Below are positions 8,047-16,038 of a DNA stretch of 46,400 bases, one piece after another. Position numbers and translations under genes: made by a program. The stretch spans positions 1 through 46,400 of the forward strand of contig DUPU01000223.1 of NCBI GenBank assembly GCA_012838175.1. The letters run 5' to 3'. How positions within the stretch are numbered: the first letter of the stretch is position 1; every line of letters begins with the position of its first letter. Source of the DNA: Clostridia bacterium (lineage in GTDB: Bacteria; Bacillota; Dehalobacteriia; Dehalobacteriales; Dehalobacteriaceae). The notes under the pieces are model-generated. The model saw only the letters and a program-made list of their open reading frames with translations, was not told the DNA's origin and ran no database searches.

Positions 8047-8862
8047 TTAATACAGGTTTTTTTTGAATTTACTAAAGGCTTCAAAAATTGTTTTTCCCAC
8101 TCTAGTATGGTCAAAAGCCGGTTCCGACGGAAATAATTTTAATAAAATCAAGAATTCAATATTTCCCTCCGGTCCTGTGATCGGAGAATAGGTTAAACCC
8201 CAACAATACAAATTATTTTTTTCAGCTTCTGTCAGAACATGAAAGATAACCTCTTGATGTGTTTGAGGGTCCCGCACTACCCCTTTCTTCCCTACCTTTT
8301 CCCGTCCTGCCTCAAACTGGGGTTTAATCAAGGCTAGAATACTTCCATCTTCCTTCAGAAATTGTTTTACCACAGGAAGAATTTTACTCAAAGAAATAAA
8401 GGATACATCAATTGTAATAAGGTTCACCTGTTCCGGTATCTGAGAAGTTGTTAAATACCGGGCATTTGTTCTTTCCCACACAATCACCCGTGGATCCTGT
8501 CTCAGTTTCCAATCTAATTGCCCATATCCCACATCAACAGCATAGACCTTTACCGCTCCGTTTTGCAAGGAGCAATCAGTAAAACCTCCGGTAGAAGCGC
8601 CAATATCCAATACTGTCAGTCCAGCTAAATTAAGGCCGAACTCTTGGATTGCTTTTTCCAGCTTTAATCCGCCCCGGCTTACATATTTCAAGTCAGTACC
8701 CACAATTTTAATTTCTGCATCTATATCCACTTTCGTCCCGGCTTTATCAATCCTTGCTCCATTTACAAGTACATTCCCGGCCATAATGGCAGCTTTAGCT
8801 CTTTCCCGGCTTGGGAAAAAACCCTTTTCCGCCAGTAAGCTGTCTAATCTTTCCTTTTTCAT
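8047..8862 (-). CDS. tlyA: TlyA family rRNA 2'-O-methyltransferase
   Basis: TlyA proteins methylate ribose 2'-OH groups of rRNA (cytidines in 16S and, in some species, 23S) and were once called haemolysins. The 271 residues comprise an N-terminal S4 RNA-binding domain (1-60, RLDSLLAEKGFFPSRERAK) and an FtsJ/RrmJ-type SAM fold with motif I VLDIGASTGGFTDC. The K-D-K-E catalytic tetrad can be traced in RGGLKLEKA, TIDVSFISL, LALIKPQFE and GPEGNIEFL. Its start lies 2 bp after the dxs stop, so the two are translated together. B. subtilis has the same pairing (dxs-yqxC). Start ATG and length match the family. Confidence 0.95.
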   Translation of the reverse strand: MKKERLDSLLAEKGFFPSRERAKAAIMAGNVLVNGARIDKAGTKVDIDAEIKIVGTDLKYVSRGGLKLEKAIQEFGLNLAGLTVLDIGASTGGFTDCSLQNGAVKVYAVDVGYGQLDWKLRQDPRVIVWERTNARYLTTSQIPEQVNLITIDVSFISLSKILPVVKQFLKEDGSILALIKPQFEAGREKVGKKGVVRDPQTHQEVIFHVLTEAEKNNLYCWGLTYSPITGPEGNIEFLILLKLFPSEPAFDHTRVGKTIFEAFSKFKKNLY

Positions 8863-8864
8863 AT

Positions 8865-10751
8865 TTACTTATGATGCTCCTTCATCAAAGGCCATCTGGA
8901 TAGAGCCCGCTCCACTATTACAGAGGCAGAAATTCCATATTCCTCTCTCAGAATGTCTTGTGCTCCATGCACCAGAAAAACATCGGGTAAACCGATAATT
9001 TCCACTTCCGCCTGGGGACATTCTTTATTTAACAGTTCCAGGCAAGCACTGCCAAAACCTCCTGCAACAACATTCTCTTCAATGGTTATAACCCGCTTGG
9101 TTTTTTTTGCATACCTTATCAATAAATCCCTGTCCATCGGTTTTATAAAACGGGGATTTAGCACCGCAGGACTAAAACCCCATTGTTTTAATTGAGCGGA
9201 AGCTTGTAAAGCTAAATAAACCAATGGTCCCAGGGCAATAATGGTTAAATCCTTGCCATCTTCTAATACTTCACCCTGTCCTTTAACAATCTTAGGGTAT
9301 TCTTTTGTTAATTCAACACCTACCCCCAACCCTCTGGGATATCTAATGGCACTTGGTCCGGAAAATTTCACCGACCAGTCCAGCATACCCCTAAGTTCAT
9401 TTTCATCCTTAGGTGCCATTACTACCATGTTGGGAATATGTCTCAAATATGAAACATCAAATACCCCATGATGAGTTTCTCCATCTTCTCCCACAATTCC
9501 CGAGCGGTCCAAAGCAAAGGTGACAGGCAGGTTTTGCATGGCTACGTCATGGAGTACCTGATCATAAGCTCTTTGCAGAAAAGTAGAATAAATTGCTACC
9601 ACCGGATGGTAACCTTGAGAAGCCATACCGGCAGAAAATGTTACCGCATGCTGCTCGGCAATACCTACATCAAAAAACCGCCAAGGAAACTTTTCGGCAA
9701 ATTTGCTCAGCCCTGTCCCTGTAGGCATAGCAGCTGTTATGGCCACAATATTATCTTGTTTTTCGGCCAACTCTACCAGAGTATCACCAAAAACTTTTGT
9801 ATAGGAGGGCGGTCCTTCTTTTTTTATCACTTCCCCTGTTTCCGGTTCAAAGGGGCCAACCCCGTGAAAAGTATCAGGGTTAACTTCTGCCGGTTGATAA
9901 CCCTTACCCTTACAGGTAACCACATGTACCAAAACCGGTCCTTTTAATTTTTTGGCACTTTGTAAGACCCCTTTCATTCCAGGAATATTATGACCGTCAA
10001 TAGGGCCGAGATATGTAAAACCCATTTCTTCAAAAAGCATTCCGGGGACCAAAAGATATTTAAAACTGTCCTTTACTCTTTCCAATGTTTTTAGTACTCT
10101 GGGTCCAACCTTGGGAATTTTATTAAACAATTGTTCTATTTCTTCCTTGCTCTTGCCATACCTGGGATCTGTCCTGATTCGGCTGAGATAACCGGACATA
10201 GCCCCTACATTTGCGGCAATTGACATTTCGTTATCATTCAGCACCACAATCAAATCAGTCTGTAGATCCCCAGCATGATTTAAGGCTTCGTAAGCCATAC
10301 CCCCTGTCAAGGCTCCGTCACCAATCACTGCCACAACTTTAAATTTTTCTTTCCTTAAGTCCCTGGCCTTGGCAATCCCTACTGCCGCTGAAATCGAAGT
10401 GCTGCTGTGGCCTGTGTTAAAGCAATCATGTTCACTTTCAATTGTTTTGGGGAAACCGCTTAATCCCTTATATCTTCTTAATGTAGAAAATTTTCCTTTT
10501 CTCCCGGTTATAATCTTGTGGCAATATGACTGATGCCCCACATCCCAAATGATTTTATCCTTGGGGGAGTTAAAAACTTGATGCAAAACCAGGGTTAATT
10601 CAACTACTCCCAAGCTGGGCGCTAGGTGTCCCCCTGTGATACTTACATTCTTAATAATAAATTGACGGATTTCCTCCGCCAGTTTCTCTAACTCCTGATT
10701 GGAAAGCTTCTTAATATCCTGCACATTTTCCACATTATCCAGCAGTCCCAT
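8865..10751 (-). CDS. dxs: 1-deoxy-D-xylulose-5-phosphate synthase
   Basis: This ThDP enzyme condenses pyruvate and glyceraldehyde-3-phosphate, the first step of the MEP isoprenoid pathway. The 628 residues show the catalytic His in [11 protein letters not shown], the ThDP/Mg site [10 protein letters not shown] with the later NDNEMSI, the linker motif LGPIDGHN, and the activating Glu in [16 protein letters not shown], then the C-terminal transketolase domain. The ATG overlaps the oapA stop (TAATG) and AAAGGA precedes it, so the two genes are coupled. Its neighbour ispA, in the next operon upstream, uses the same pathway's products. The order dxs-tlyA-argR-recN is ancestral in Firmicutes. Confidence 0.98.
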   Translation of the reverse strand: MGLLDNVENVQDIKKLSNQELEKLAEEIRQFIIKNVSITGGHLAPSLGVVELTLVLHQVFNSPKDKIIWDVGHQSYCHKIITGRKGKFSTLRRYKGLSGFPKTIESEHDCFNTGHSSTSISAAVGIAKARDLRKEKFKVVAVIGDGALTGGMAYEALNHAGDLQTDLIVVLNDNEMSIAANVGAMSGYLSRIRTDPRYGKSKEEIEQLFNKIPKVGPRVLKTLERVKDSFKYLLVPGMLFEEMGFTYLGPIDGHNIPGMKGVLQSAKKLKGPVLVHVVTCKGKGYQPAEVNPDTFHGVGPFEPETGEVIKKEGPPSYTKVFGDTLVELAEKQDNIVAITAAMPTGTGLSKFAEKFPWRFFDVGIAEQHAVTFSAGMASQGYHPVVAIYSTFLQRAYDQVLHDVAMQNLPVTFALDRSGIVGEDGETHHGVFDVSYLRHIPNMVVMAPKDENELRGMLDWSVKFSGPSAIRYPRGLGVGVELTKEYPKIVKGQGEVLEDGKDLTIIALGPLVYLALQASAQLKQWGFSPAVLNPRFIKPMDRDLLIRYAKKTKRVITIEENVVAGGFGSACLELLNKECPQAEVEIIGLPDVFLVHGAQDILREEYGISASVIVERALSRWPLMKEHHK

Positions 10752-11353
10752 TATTTATTTCCTTTCCCCCGTCTTTCCAATTTATTCTTTGTTTTTTTCG
10801 GGTTTCTTTGGAACCAAGACATAACTTGTCCCACATAAAGAATAATTTTCTCAGAACCGTTAATTGCGGCACTTTTTCCTGCAGCCTTTCCTCCGACAGT
10901 AATGGCCGCTACCAGTCCGATCATAATGGTCCCAATTATCCATTCTTCCCATCCCTTAATATACCGGGTTAGACTAAGCACAATCAAGGAACCAATGGAA
11001 CCACTGACAGTACCGCAGATATCTCCTACCACATCATTGCAAAAATTAGCAACTTTGTCCGCATTCCTAATCAACCAAATTGATTGTCTCGCTCCGGGCA
11101 GCTTTCGAGATGCCCGGGCATGGAAAGGTGCTTCCTCTGCAGCAGTGGCGGCAATACCGATAATATCAAAAAAAATACCAATAAAAATTATCACCAATAA
11201 AAGGGCAAAAGCAAATATTAAGGAGTTAATATTGTTGAGAAATATTTGAGAATAACTGCTGATTACAACAGCTAAAAAAAAAGTACCCAAAGCTACCTTC
11301 ATGGCATGTTTTAAAGTACTTCTTTTTTTTAAATTATTTTTATTATTTCCCAA
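10751..11353 (-). CDS. oapA: OLE-associated membrane protein OapA
   Basis: This integral membrane protein of about 200 residues is encoded immediately 3' of the structured RNA at 11381-11984. That position, its size and the dxs neighbour match OapA, which binds OLE RNA and holds it at the membrane. Hydrophobic segments are visible from [44 protein letters not shown] and [23 protein letters not shown] element lies between the second and third, matching the DxxxD motif I recall for the family, and the C-terminus is very basic ([15 protein letters not shown]). I choose TTG at 11353 because GGAG lies about 9 bases upstream. ATG at 11380 is possible but sits against the RNA's closing stem without an SD. 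Identity rests on context and topology. Confidence 0.85.
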   Translation of the reverse strand: MGNNKNNLKKRSTLKHAMKVALGTFFLAVVISSYSQIFLNNINSLIFAFALLLVIIFIGIFFDIIGIAATAAEEAPFHARASRKLPGARQSIWLIRNADKVANFCNDVVGDICGTVSGSIGSLIVLSLTRYIKGWEEWIIGTIMIGLVAAITVGGKAAGKSAAINGSEKIILYVGQVMSWFQRNPKKTKNKLERRGKGNK

Positions 11354-11380
11354 ACAAATCCACTCCATACGATATATCAT

Positions 11381-11984
11381 CTTGTAGCAGGTGACAGCTT
11401 TTTAAGTAAACATTGTAGCTTAGGTCTGGCAGGCTTTCCCATTGACCTACCAACCGTCGCCAGTTGGCGGTTTCCCTTTACCGGTCAATCTGCAGCGTTT
11501 CCACATGCAGGGCCAGATTGCCACTTAGTCTACACTTTAATCCTTAAAAAGCCTTACTTGGTAAACAGTCTAGGAGTTTTCCTCAACAGTTCCCATTGAC
11601 TTCTAGCCTCTTTTGCAGAGATGGTTTCAGTCCATAGCCCCGGTATTATATGGTCCTAAATACCGGTATAGGATTACAAAAATCCGCCATCACCACTCAA
11701 GGCAGGCTACACTGCACCCAGTATTTCGCCGAATGCAGGTTCACCCCAAGCCATAGTTCCTTATCTGACCAAGATATTTCCCCACGAACTTGGGTCTCCA
11801 CGAAAGCAGGGTCAACGCCTACATGCCATTGTAGATCGCCCTACTTTCTTAACTCCCAGCACCAACCCCCGACTGGGCGTCGAAAGCCGGCACCAGGAAC
11901 TTCATCGATGTGCCCGCAACGGATTTTTAGGCCCGTTTTCAAAGTCAATTTTCACTGACTAGAATACTGCGTCACCTGCTGCCC
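11381..11984 (-). ncRNA. ole: OLE RNA (ornate large extremophilic RNA)
   Basis: This roughly 600-nt stretch lacks any credible minus-strand protein. It is less AT-rich than its flanks and is rich in local inverted repeats. Its ends pair: AGCAGGTGAC at 11980-11971 is perfectly complementary to GTCACCTGCT at 11395-11386, a 10-bp closing stem. Inside there are hairpins such as CCGGTATT/AATACCGG (11640-11666) and GTCA/TGAC near the 5' end. Two sigma-A-type promoters lie directly upstream. OLE RNAs are about 610 nt, occur in anaerobic and extremophilic Firmicutes, form membrane complexes with OapA, and lie in front of oapA near dxs/ispA/xseA; all of this fits. Roles in alcohol, cold, Mg2+ and energy stress are known from Halalkalibacterium. 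The ends are estimated from promoter and stem. Confidence 0.9.
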
Positions 11985-11990
11985 AGATTA

Positions 11991-12020
11991 ATTATATCAT
12001 GTTTAGCTTCTTCGAAACAA
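11991..12020 (-). promoter_or_regulatory. OLE promoter P1 (sigma-A, extended -10)
   Basis: Minus strand: TTGTTT, 18 bases, TATAAT, with TGA before the -10 (extended -10). The predicted start about 7 bases downstream falls near 11984, just before the closing stem of the RNA. Confidence 0.75.
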
Positions 12021-12045
12021 GAAGCGTCACAGTGAACAATAAGTG

Positions 12046-12074
12046 ATTATACTATACAATACGATAATTTGCAA
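12046..12074 (-). promoter_or_regulatory. OLE promoter P2 (sigma-A)
   Basis: Minus strand: TTGCAA, 17 bases, TATAAT. This is a second strong sigma-A match about 55 bp upstream of P1, giving a longer 5' leader. Together they imply high, possibly condition-dependent expression of the RNA. Confidence 0.7.
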
Positions 12075-12195
12075 GGATTTAATCTGTTTTCTCAATTCCT
12101 CTCTACCAATCTTTTTATTTTAAGCCTCTCAAGCCAAACTGTTTCATTGTATATGTTATATTTAACCCTTATTTTTATACTTGCCACTCTTGGCA

Positions 12196-12218
12196 CAAAA
12201 ATTACCGCCTCTGGTGGT
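12196..12218 (-). terminator. Candidate terminator after the cation antiporter gene
   Basis: Minus strand ACCACC-AGA-GGCGGT followed by AATTTTT. One A-C mismatch and a 3-base loop make it modest. It would separate the xseA-ispA-antiporter unit from the OLE promoters. The rest of 12075-12280 holds no gene that I can see. Confidence 0.45.
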
Positions 12219-12280
12219 TGTTTACAGAATTTTAATCATTTGTGTCATCACCCTTGTCCCCCTACCATCTCCCAAATATT

Positions 12281-13282
12281 CTATACCATGGTGAATAAAT
12301 TTGCTCCTACATAAAAGATATAAATAAGAATCAGAAAGATACCTTCTTTTTTGCTGATTTCATTGAACCTGTAATTATAGGAAAAGTACGCAAATACTGA
12401 CAGAATTACACCCAAGGCGATAAAATGAATATTATAAAAATCCCGTGAAACAATTATGCCTTCCGGCGATAACACAGCAGATGCTCCTGTCACCAGCAGT
12501 ACATTCAAAATGTTTGCGCCCATTATATTTCCCAGAGCCAATCCGCCATGATTGCTTTTGGCCGCGGCAATACAAGTACTCAATTCAGGAACACTGGTAC
12601 CGAAGGCCACTAATGTAGCTGCAATTATCACATCCGGAATGCCAACCCTGACAGCTAAAACTTCTGCGGAATCAACTAGTAATGATGCACTTAAACCAAT
12701 TAAAACTGCTGCTACCACAATTTTTCCTAAAAAAAATAGGGGGCTGCTCTTTGAGCTTAAAAAAGGTTCCCGCTTTCTATTATTCAAATTAGACTTATTT
12801 TTTTTCTTTTCTTGGTTCAATAAAAAGAAAATGTAAATAGGAACAAGTAATAAAAAAGCGATTCCCATCCCCTGAGGAATCAAACCCTCATTTCCATGTA
12901 TCTTGTAGGGAATGGTAGGAATAATAAGGAGAAACACAGCTATAATCAATAAATTAAACTTCTGAGATGATCTTTTGTCAACAGGGATTTTTCCAAATAA
13001 GGCACCTATCCCAAGAATTAAACTAGTATTTGTGATGATAGAACCCACCGCATTTCCTAATGCAAAATCTCCGTTACCATGCAGTGCTGATGTTGCGGAA
13101 GCGGATAATTCCGGGAGTGTCGTGCCTAATGAAACAATTGTTGCCCCGATTATAATCTCAGGTATTCCCACGATTTTAGAAAGCTCTACTGCATTATCAA
13201 CTAATGCATCCGCCGCCTTTGACAATATAAAGAGGGAAATCCCAAGTACCAGCAACAGAATAAAAATGTTTAAACTTTCCAA
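12281..13282 (-). CDS. Calcium/sodium antiporter (CaCA family, YrbG type)
   Basis: This is a ten-helix membrane exchanger of the CaCA superfamily that exports Ca2+ (or another cation) against Na+, H+ or K+. The two inverted alpha-repeats are clear: GATIVSLGTTLPELSAS ... GNAVGSIITNTS near residues 45-90, and AATLVAFGTSVPELSTC ... GNIMGANILNVL near 222-265. The acidic Glu of each PEL is retained. A charged cytoplasmic loop (QEKKKNKSNLNNRKREP) separates the halves. The start is odd: the TTG at 13282 lies 19 bases after a strong AAGGAGGAG, with no better start between it and an in-frame stop. The gene follows ispA after 183 bp and precedes the OLE RNA. The transported ion is not determinable here. 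Confidence 0.9.
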   Translation of the reverse strand: MESLNIFILLLVLGISLFILSKAADALVDNAVELSKIVGIPEIIIGATIVSLGTTLPELSASATSALHGNGDFALGNAVGSIITNTSLILGIGALFGKIPVDKRSSQKFNLLIIAVFLLIIPTIPYKIHGNEGLIPQGMGIAFLLLVPIYIFFLLNQEKKKNKSNLNNRKREPFLSSKSSPLFFLGKIVVAAVLIGLSASLLVDSAEVLAVRVGIPDVIIAATLVAFGTSVPELSTCIAAAKSNHGGLALGNIMGANILNVLLVTGASAVLSPEGIIVSRDFYNIHFIALGVILSVFAYFSYNYRFNEISKKEGIFLILIYIFYVGANLFTMV

Positions 13283-13465
13283 TAAAGCAGTGATTCAAAT
13301 CTCCTCCTTAGACGTCAGTATCCATACCGTCCCACACACTGTTTTCTGCTCTAAGCTTCGCTTTTGCTAGCCTAACAGTTCTCCTGTCTCACTGAGTAAT
13401 TTCTTTTCCTTGGTAAAAGTTATATTTTGTCGTTTTCTTAGTTCCTCTTTGCTAATCTTTTACTT

Positions 13466-14353
13466 TTAAGCCTCCCGATGCAGCACTGTTTTTCCGATTT
13501 CCCGCAGAGGATCCGCACTTGACGTCATATCTTCCAAGAACCAAAGGGCTCTGTTCACGGCTTCTTCCGCTAATGCCCGGGACTTTTCCAATCCTAATAA
13601 AGAAGGATAGGTGGCCTTCCGTTTCTTGGCATCACTTCCCACAGGCTTGCCTAATTTCTTTTCATCCCCAATGACATCTAAAATATCATCAGTTATTTGG
13701 AATGCTATCCCCAGATTTTCCGCATAACCGGTAAGCTTTTCCAAAGTTTTTTCATCAGCACCGGACAGAATTGCCGCAGAACGGACGGCAGCGCAAATAA
13801 GCGCCCCGGTTTTATTCCGGTGAATAAACTTCAGTTCTTCTAAGGAGATATCTTTATTTTCCGATTCTATGTCTGTAACTTGCCCTATGATCATACCTTT
13901 TAGTCCTGCTCTTGATGCCACCTCATCTATTGCCTGAAGCAATCTTTCCGGCGCAGCTCCTTTTTCTCTTACCGCCAGCATCAAGTTAAAAGAATAGGTA
14001 AGGAGGGCATCACCCGCCAGAATCGCTTGGGCTTCACCAAATTTTTTATGGCAGGTGAGCAAACCCCGGCGAAAATCATCGTTATCCATAGCAGGCAAAT
14101 CATCATGAATCAAGGAATAGGTATGGATTAATTCTAAAGCGCAGGCAAAGGGAAGCAAATCAGTTTCTCTATAATCTAATGCTTCTAATGTTGCTAAAAA
14201 CAATACCGGACGAAGTCTTTTTCCTCCCGCAAAAACGCTGTATCTCATAGCCTGATGCAAGATTTGAGGTTTTAGATCGGGTTTGGGCAATAAGCAATCA
14301 AGCTGTTCATTGATTAAAGAAGTCTTTTCTTGAAAGTATTTTTTAATGTCCAT
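13466..14353 (-). CDS. ispA: Farnesyl/geranylgeranyl diphosphate synthase
   Basis: This is an all-helical prenyl transferase that condenses IPP with DMAPP/GPP to make FPP for undecaprenyl, quinone and cell-wall carriers. The 295-residue length is typical of the short-chain E-type. The first Asp-rich motif is DDLPAMDND in ELIHTYSLIHDDLPAMD, the second is QITDDILD, and the substrate-binding AGGKRLRPVL is near the N-terminus. The gene starts 5 bp after the xseB stop, the conserved xseA-xseB-ispA order. Product chain length cannot be fixed by eye; context (dxs nearby) and similarity favour farnesyl diphosphate. Confidence 0.95.
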   Translation of the reverse strand: MDIKKYFQEKTSLINEQLDCLLPKPDLKPQILHQAMRYSVFAGGKRLRPVLFLATLEALDYRETDLLPFACALELIHTYSLIHDDLPAMDNDDFRRGLLTCHKKFGEAQAILAGDALLTYSFNLMLAVREKGAAPERLLQAIDEVASRAGLKGMIIGQVTDIESENKDISLEELKFIHRNKTGALICAAVRSAAILSGADEKTLEKLTGYAENLGIAFQITDDILDVIGDEKKLGKPVGSDAKKRKATYPSLLGLEKSRALAEEAVNRALWFLEDMTSSADPLREIGKTVLHREA

Positions 14354-14358
14354 TTTAC

Positions 14359-14580
14359 TTACCGCCCCTCTTCCTTTTGTGCATCTTCCAGACTGGACAA
14401 CAAAATTTCAATTTTTTGTTCCGCATCGTCCAGTTTTTGGCGACAAGTTCTAATTAACCCGACTCCTTCTTCAAAAACTTTCAGCACATCATCTAAAGAC
14501 AATTCTCCGGATTCCAACGCCTTAACGTTATTCTCCAATCTTTCCATAGCCTGTTCAAAGGTTAAATTCTTATCTGCCAT
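14359..14580 (-). CDS. xseB: Exodeoxyribonuclease VII small subunit
   Basis: This 73-residue helical protein is the small subunit of ExoVII, which degrades single-stranded DNA from both ends; several small chains bind one large chain. It contains the family signature FEQAMERLENNVKALESGELSLDDVL in its first half (FEQAMERLE, then LESGELSLDD), followed by a heptad-rich helix FEEGVGLIRTCRQKLDDAE. It overlaps the end of xseA by 11 nt, giving coupled translation and fixed stoichiometry. The Asn/Lys-rich start MADKNLT agrees with homologues. Confidence 0.95.
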   Translation of the reverse strand: MADKNLTFEQAMERLENNVKALESGELSLDDVLKVFEEGVGLIRTCRQKLDDAEQKIEILLSSLEDAQKEEGR

Positions 14581-15799
14581 TATTTATATTACCTTCTTCC
14601 TTTTTTATTACCCGGCAGGATAAACTACCCTGTGCCAAAACAACCTTAATCATTTCGTTTACTTCCACCTGCTTAGATGAAGTAATAATCTCTTTTTCCC
14701 CGGATTTTTGGCAAATAGCATATCCTCTGGCTAAAGTAGTAAGAGGGCTGAGCATATCCAATTTTCCTGATAATATCTGATGCCTTATCTTTAGTTCCTT
14801 GATTCTTTCTTTGGCAAAAGTTTTCAGAGCTTGTTCTAAACTGTCTAAATTCTGTACTTTATCCCGGAGCAACCGTTCCGGATTATTCAATGGGGAACTG
14901 TTCCTAAGATATGCCAATCTCTGCTTGCTTAAAGCCAGACGGGAATGAACACCCTTCTCCATACGCTGGGACCAATATGCCAGTGTCTTGATTAGATCTT
15001 CTTTGACCGGAACAGCCATCTCCGCTGCCGCTGAGGGTGTTGCTGCTCGTTTATCTGCTACAAAATCCGCAATGGTAAAATCTGTTTGGTGCCCTACCGC
15101 AGAAATAACCGGTGCTTTCGATGAAAAGATTGCCCGGGCCACAACCTCCGTATTAAATGCCCATAATTCCTCTAAAGAACCTCCGCCCCGTCCCACAATA
15201 ATAAGATCAATATTAGGAATTTTATTCAAAAGAGCGATGCCCTGAGAAATCTCCTCCGGTGCACTTTCACCTTGTACTGCCGCCGGGGCTAAGATAAGTT
15301 GAATATTGGGAAACCGGGTAAAAATCACCTTTTGAATATCGTGCCAAACCGCCCCTGTGGGAGAAGTCACCACACCGATTTTCCGGGGTAAGAAAGGCAA
15401 GGGTTTTTTCAGAGCCGGATCAAATAGTCCTTCTTTTTCCAATTTATTTTTTAATTGTTCAAAAGCTAAATGCAAGGCTCCGATTCCGTCCGGCTGCATT
15501 TCCTCCACATAAACCTGGTAATTACCGTCCCGTTCATATATGGAAAGATAGCCTCGGATTATCACATGTATCCCCTGTTCAGGTGCAAATCTTAATTGGG
15601 ATGCCCAACTTCTAAACATGACACAGCGCACGGAACTGTCTTTGTCTTTAAGCACAAAATAAAGATGACCGGAAGAGTGCGCCTTGAAATTAGAAACTTC
15701 CCCCTTCACCCAAAGATTGTTCAGAATGCTGTCCTCTTCAAGCTTATTCTTCAAATATGCATTAAGTTCACTTACGGTGAATATCCTTTTATTAAACAA
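14570..15799 (-). CDS. xseA: Exodeoxyribonuclease VII large subunit
   Basis: This is the catalytic chain of ExoVII. I place the start at TTG 15799 (409 residues, beginning LFNKRIFTVSELN) because AGGGG lies 7 bases upstream; the GTG at 15841 has no SD and would add 14 residues absent from the family. The N-terminal OB fold (about 1-100) contains LWVKGEVSNFKAHSSGHLYF. The catalytic domain carries PRKIGVVTSPTGAVWHDI and the conserved IIVGRGGGSLEELWAFN, with the nearby VISAVGHQTDFTIADFVAD motif. A coiled-coil region follows, and the C-terminal ARGYAI strand motif closes the protein. A sigma-A promoter lies about 60 bp upstream. Confidence 0.96.
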   Translation of the reverse strand: MFNKRIFTVSELNAYLKNKLEEDSILNNLWVKGEVSNFKAHSSGHLYFVLKDKDSSVRCVMFRSWASQLRFAPEQGIHVIIRGYLSIYERDGNYQVYVEEMQPDGIGALHLAFEQLKNKLEKEGLFDPALKKPLPFLPRKIGVVTSPTGAVWHDIQKVIFTRFPNIQLILAPAAVQGESAPEEISQGIALLNKIPNIDLIIVGRGGGSLEELWAFNTEVVARAIFSSKAPVISAVGHQTDFTIADFVADKRAATPSAAAEMAVPVKEDLIKTLAYWSQRMEKGVHSRLALSKQRLAYLRNSSPLNNPERLLRDKVQNLDSLEQALKTFAKERIKELKIRHQILSGKLDMLSPLTTLARGYAICQKSGEKEIITSSKQVEVNEMIKVVLAQGSLSCRVIKKEEGNINNGR

Positions 15800-15860
15800 A
15801 ATATTACCCCTAGCGCAAAAGTATTTAAAAAGTTTACACACGAAAAAATTAATTTATTTA

Positions 15861-15889
15861 ATTATACGTGCTTTTAATACTATTGACAA
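15861..15889 (-). promoter_or_regulatory. Sigma-A promoter of xseA-xseB-ispA
   Basis: Minus strand TTGTCA, 17 bases, TATAAT: five of six and six of six matches at optimal spacing. It lies about 60 bp before the preferred xseA start and after the terminator at 16000-16036, so this operon is independent of the oxidoreductase genes. Confidence 0.8.
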
Positions 15890-15999
15890 CTTTTACTCTT
15901 TACCATTTGTTTTTTCAACTTCCCCAGCATCCGAAATATCTCATTAAAAAATGGCACCTCTTCATCAACACTTAATCAAACGCTAATAAAATGGTAAAA

Positions 16000-16036
16000 A
16001 AATGAAGCTCGGGTAAATCCGGGCTTCATTTTTTTT
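16000..16036 (-). terminator. Strong terminator of the nuoEF-fdhA-like operon
   Basis: AATGAAGC... pairs with ...GCTTCATT, a stem of about 12-13 bp with a short loop, flanked by T-runs on both strands. It starts 2-3 bases after the stop codon at 16039 and could stop transcription in either direction. Confidence 0.9.
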
Positions 16037-16038
16037 TA

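Noticed and set aside
7932-8114. 60-codon minus-strand frame overlapping the end of tlyA
   Set aside because: It is a shifted frame of tlyA continuing into AT-rich spacer; no SD and no family resemblance.
9468-9947. Plus-strand 159-codon open frame
   Set aside because: It is antisense to dxs, whose motifs run through the whole interval.
11650-11958. Plus-strand 102-codon open frame inside the OLE-like RNA
   Set aside because: It is antisense to a structured RNA, has low-complexity Ser/Pro/Thr composition, no ribosome site and no recognisable domain.
13283-13465. Riboswitch (for example a metal-sensing leader) before the cation antiporter
   Set aside because: No recognisable riboswitch core or terminator/antiterminator pair was visible in the 183 bp.
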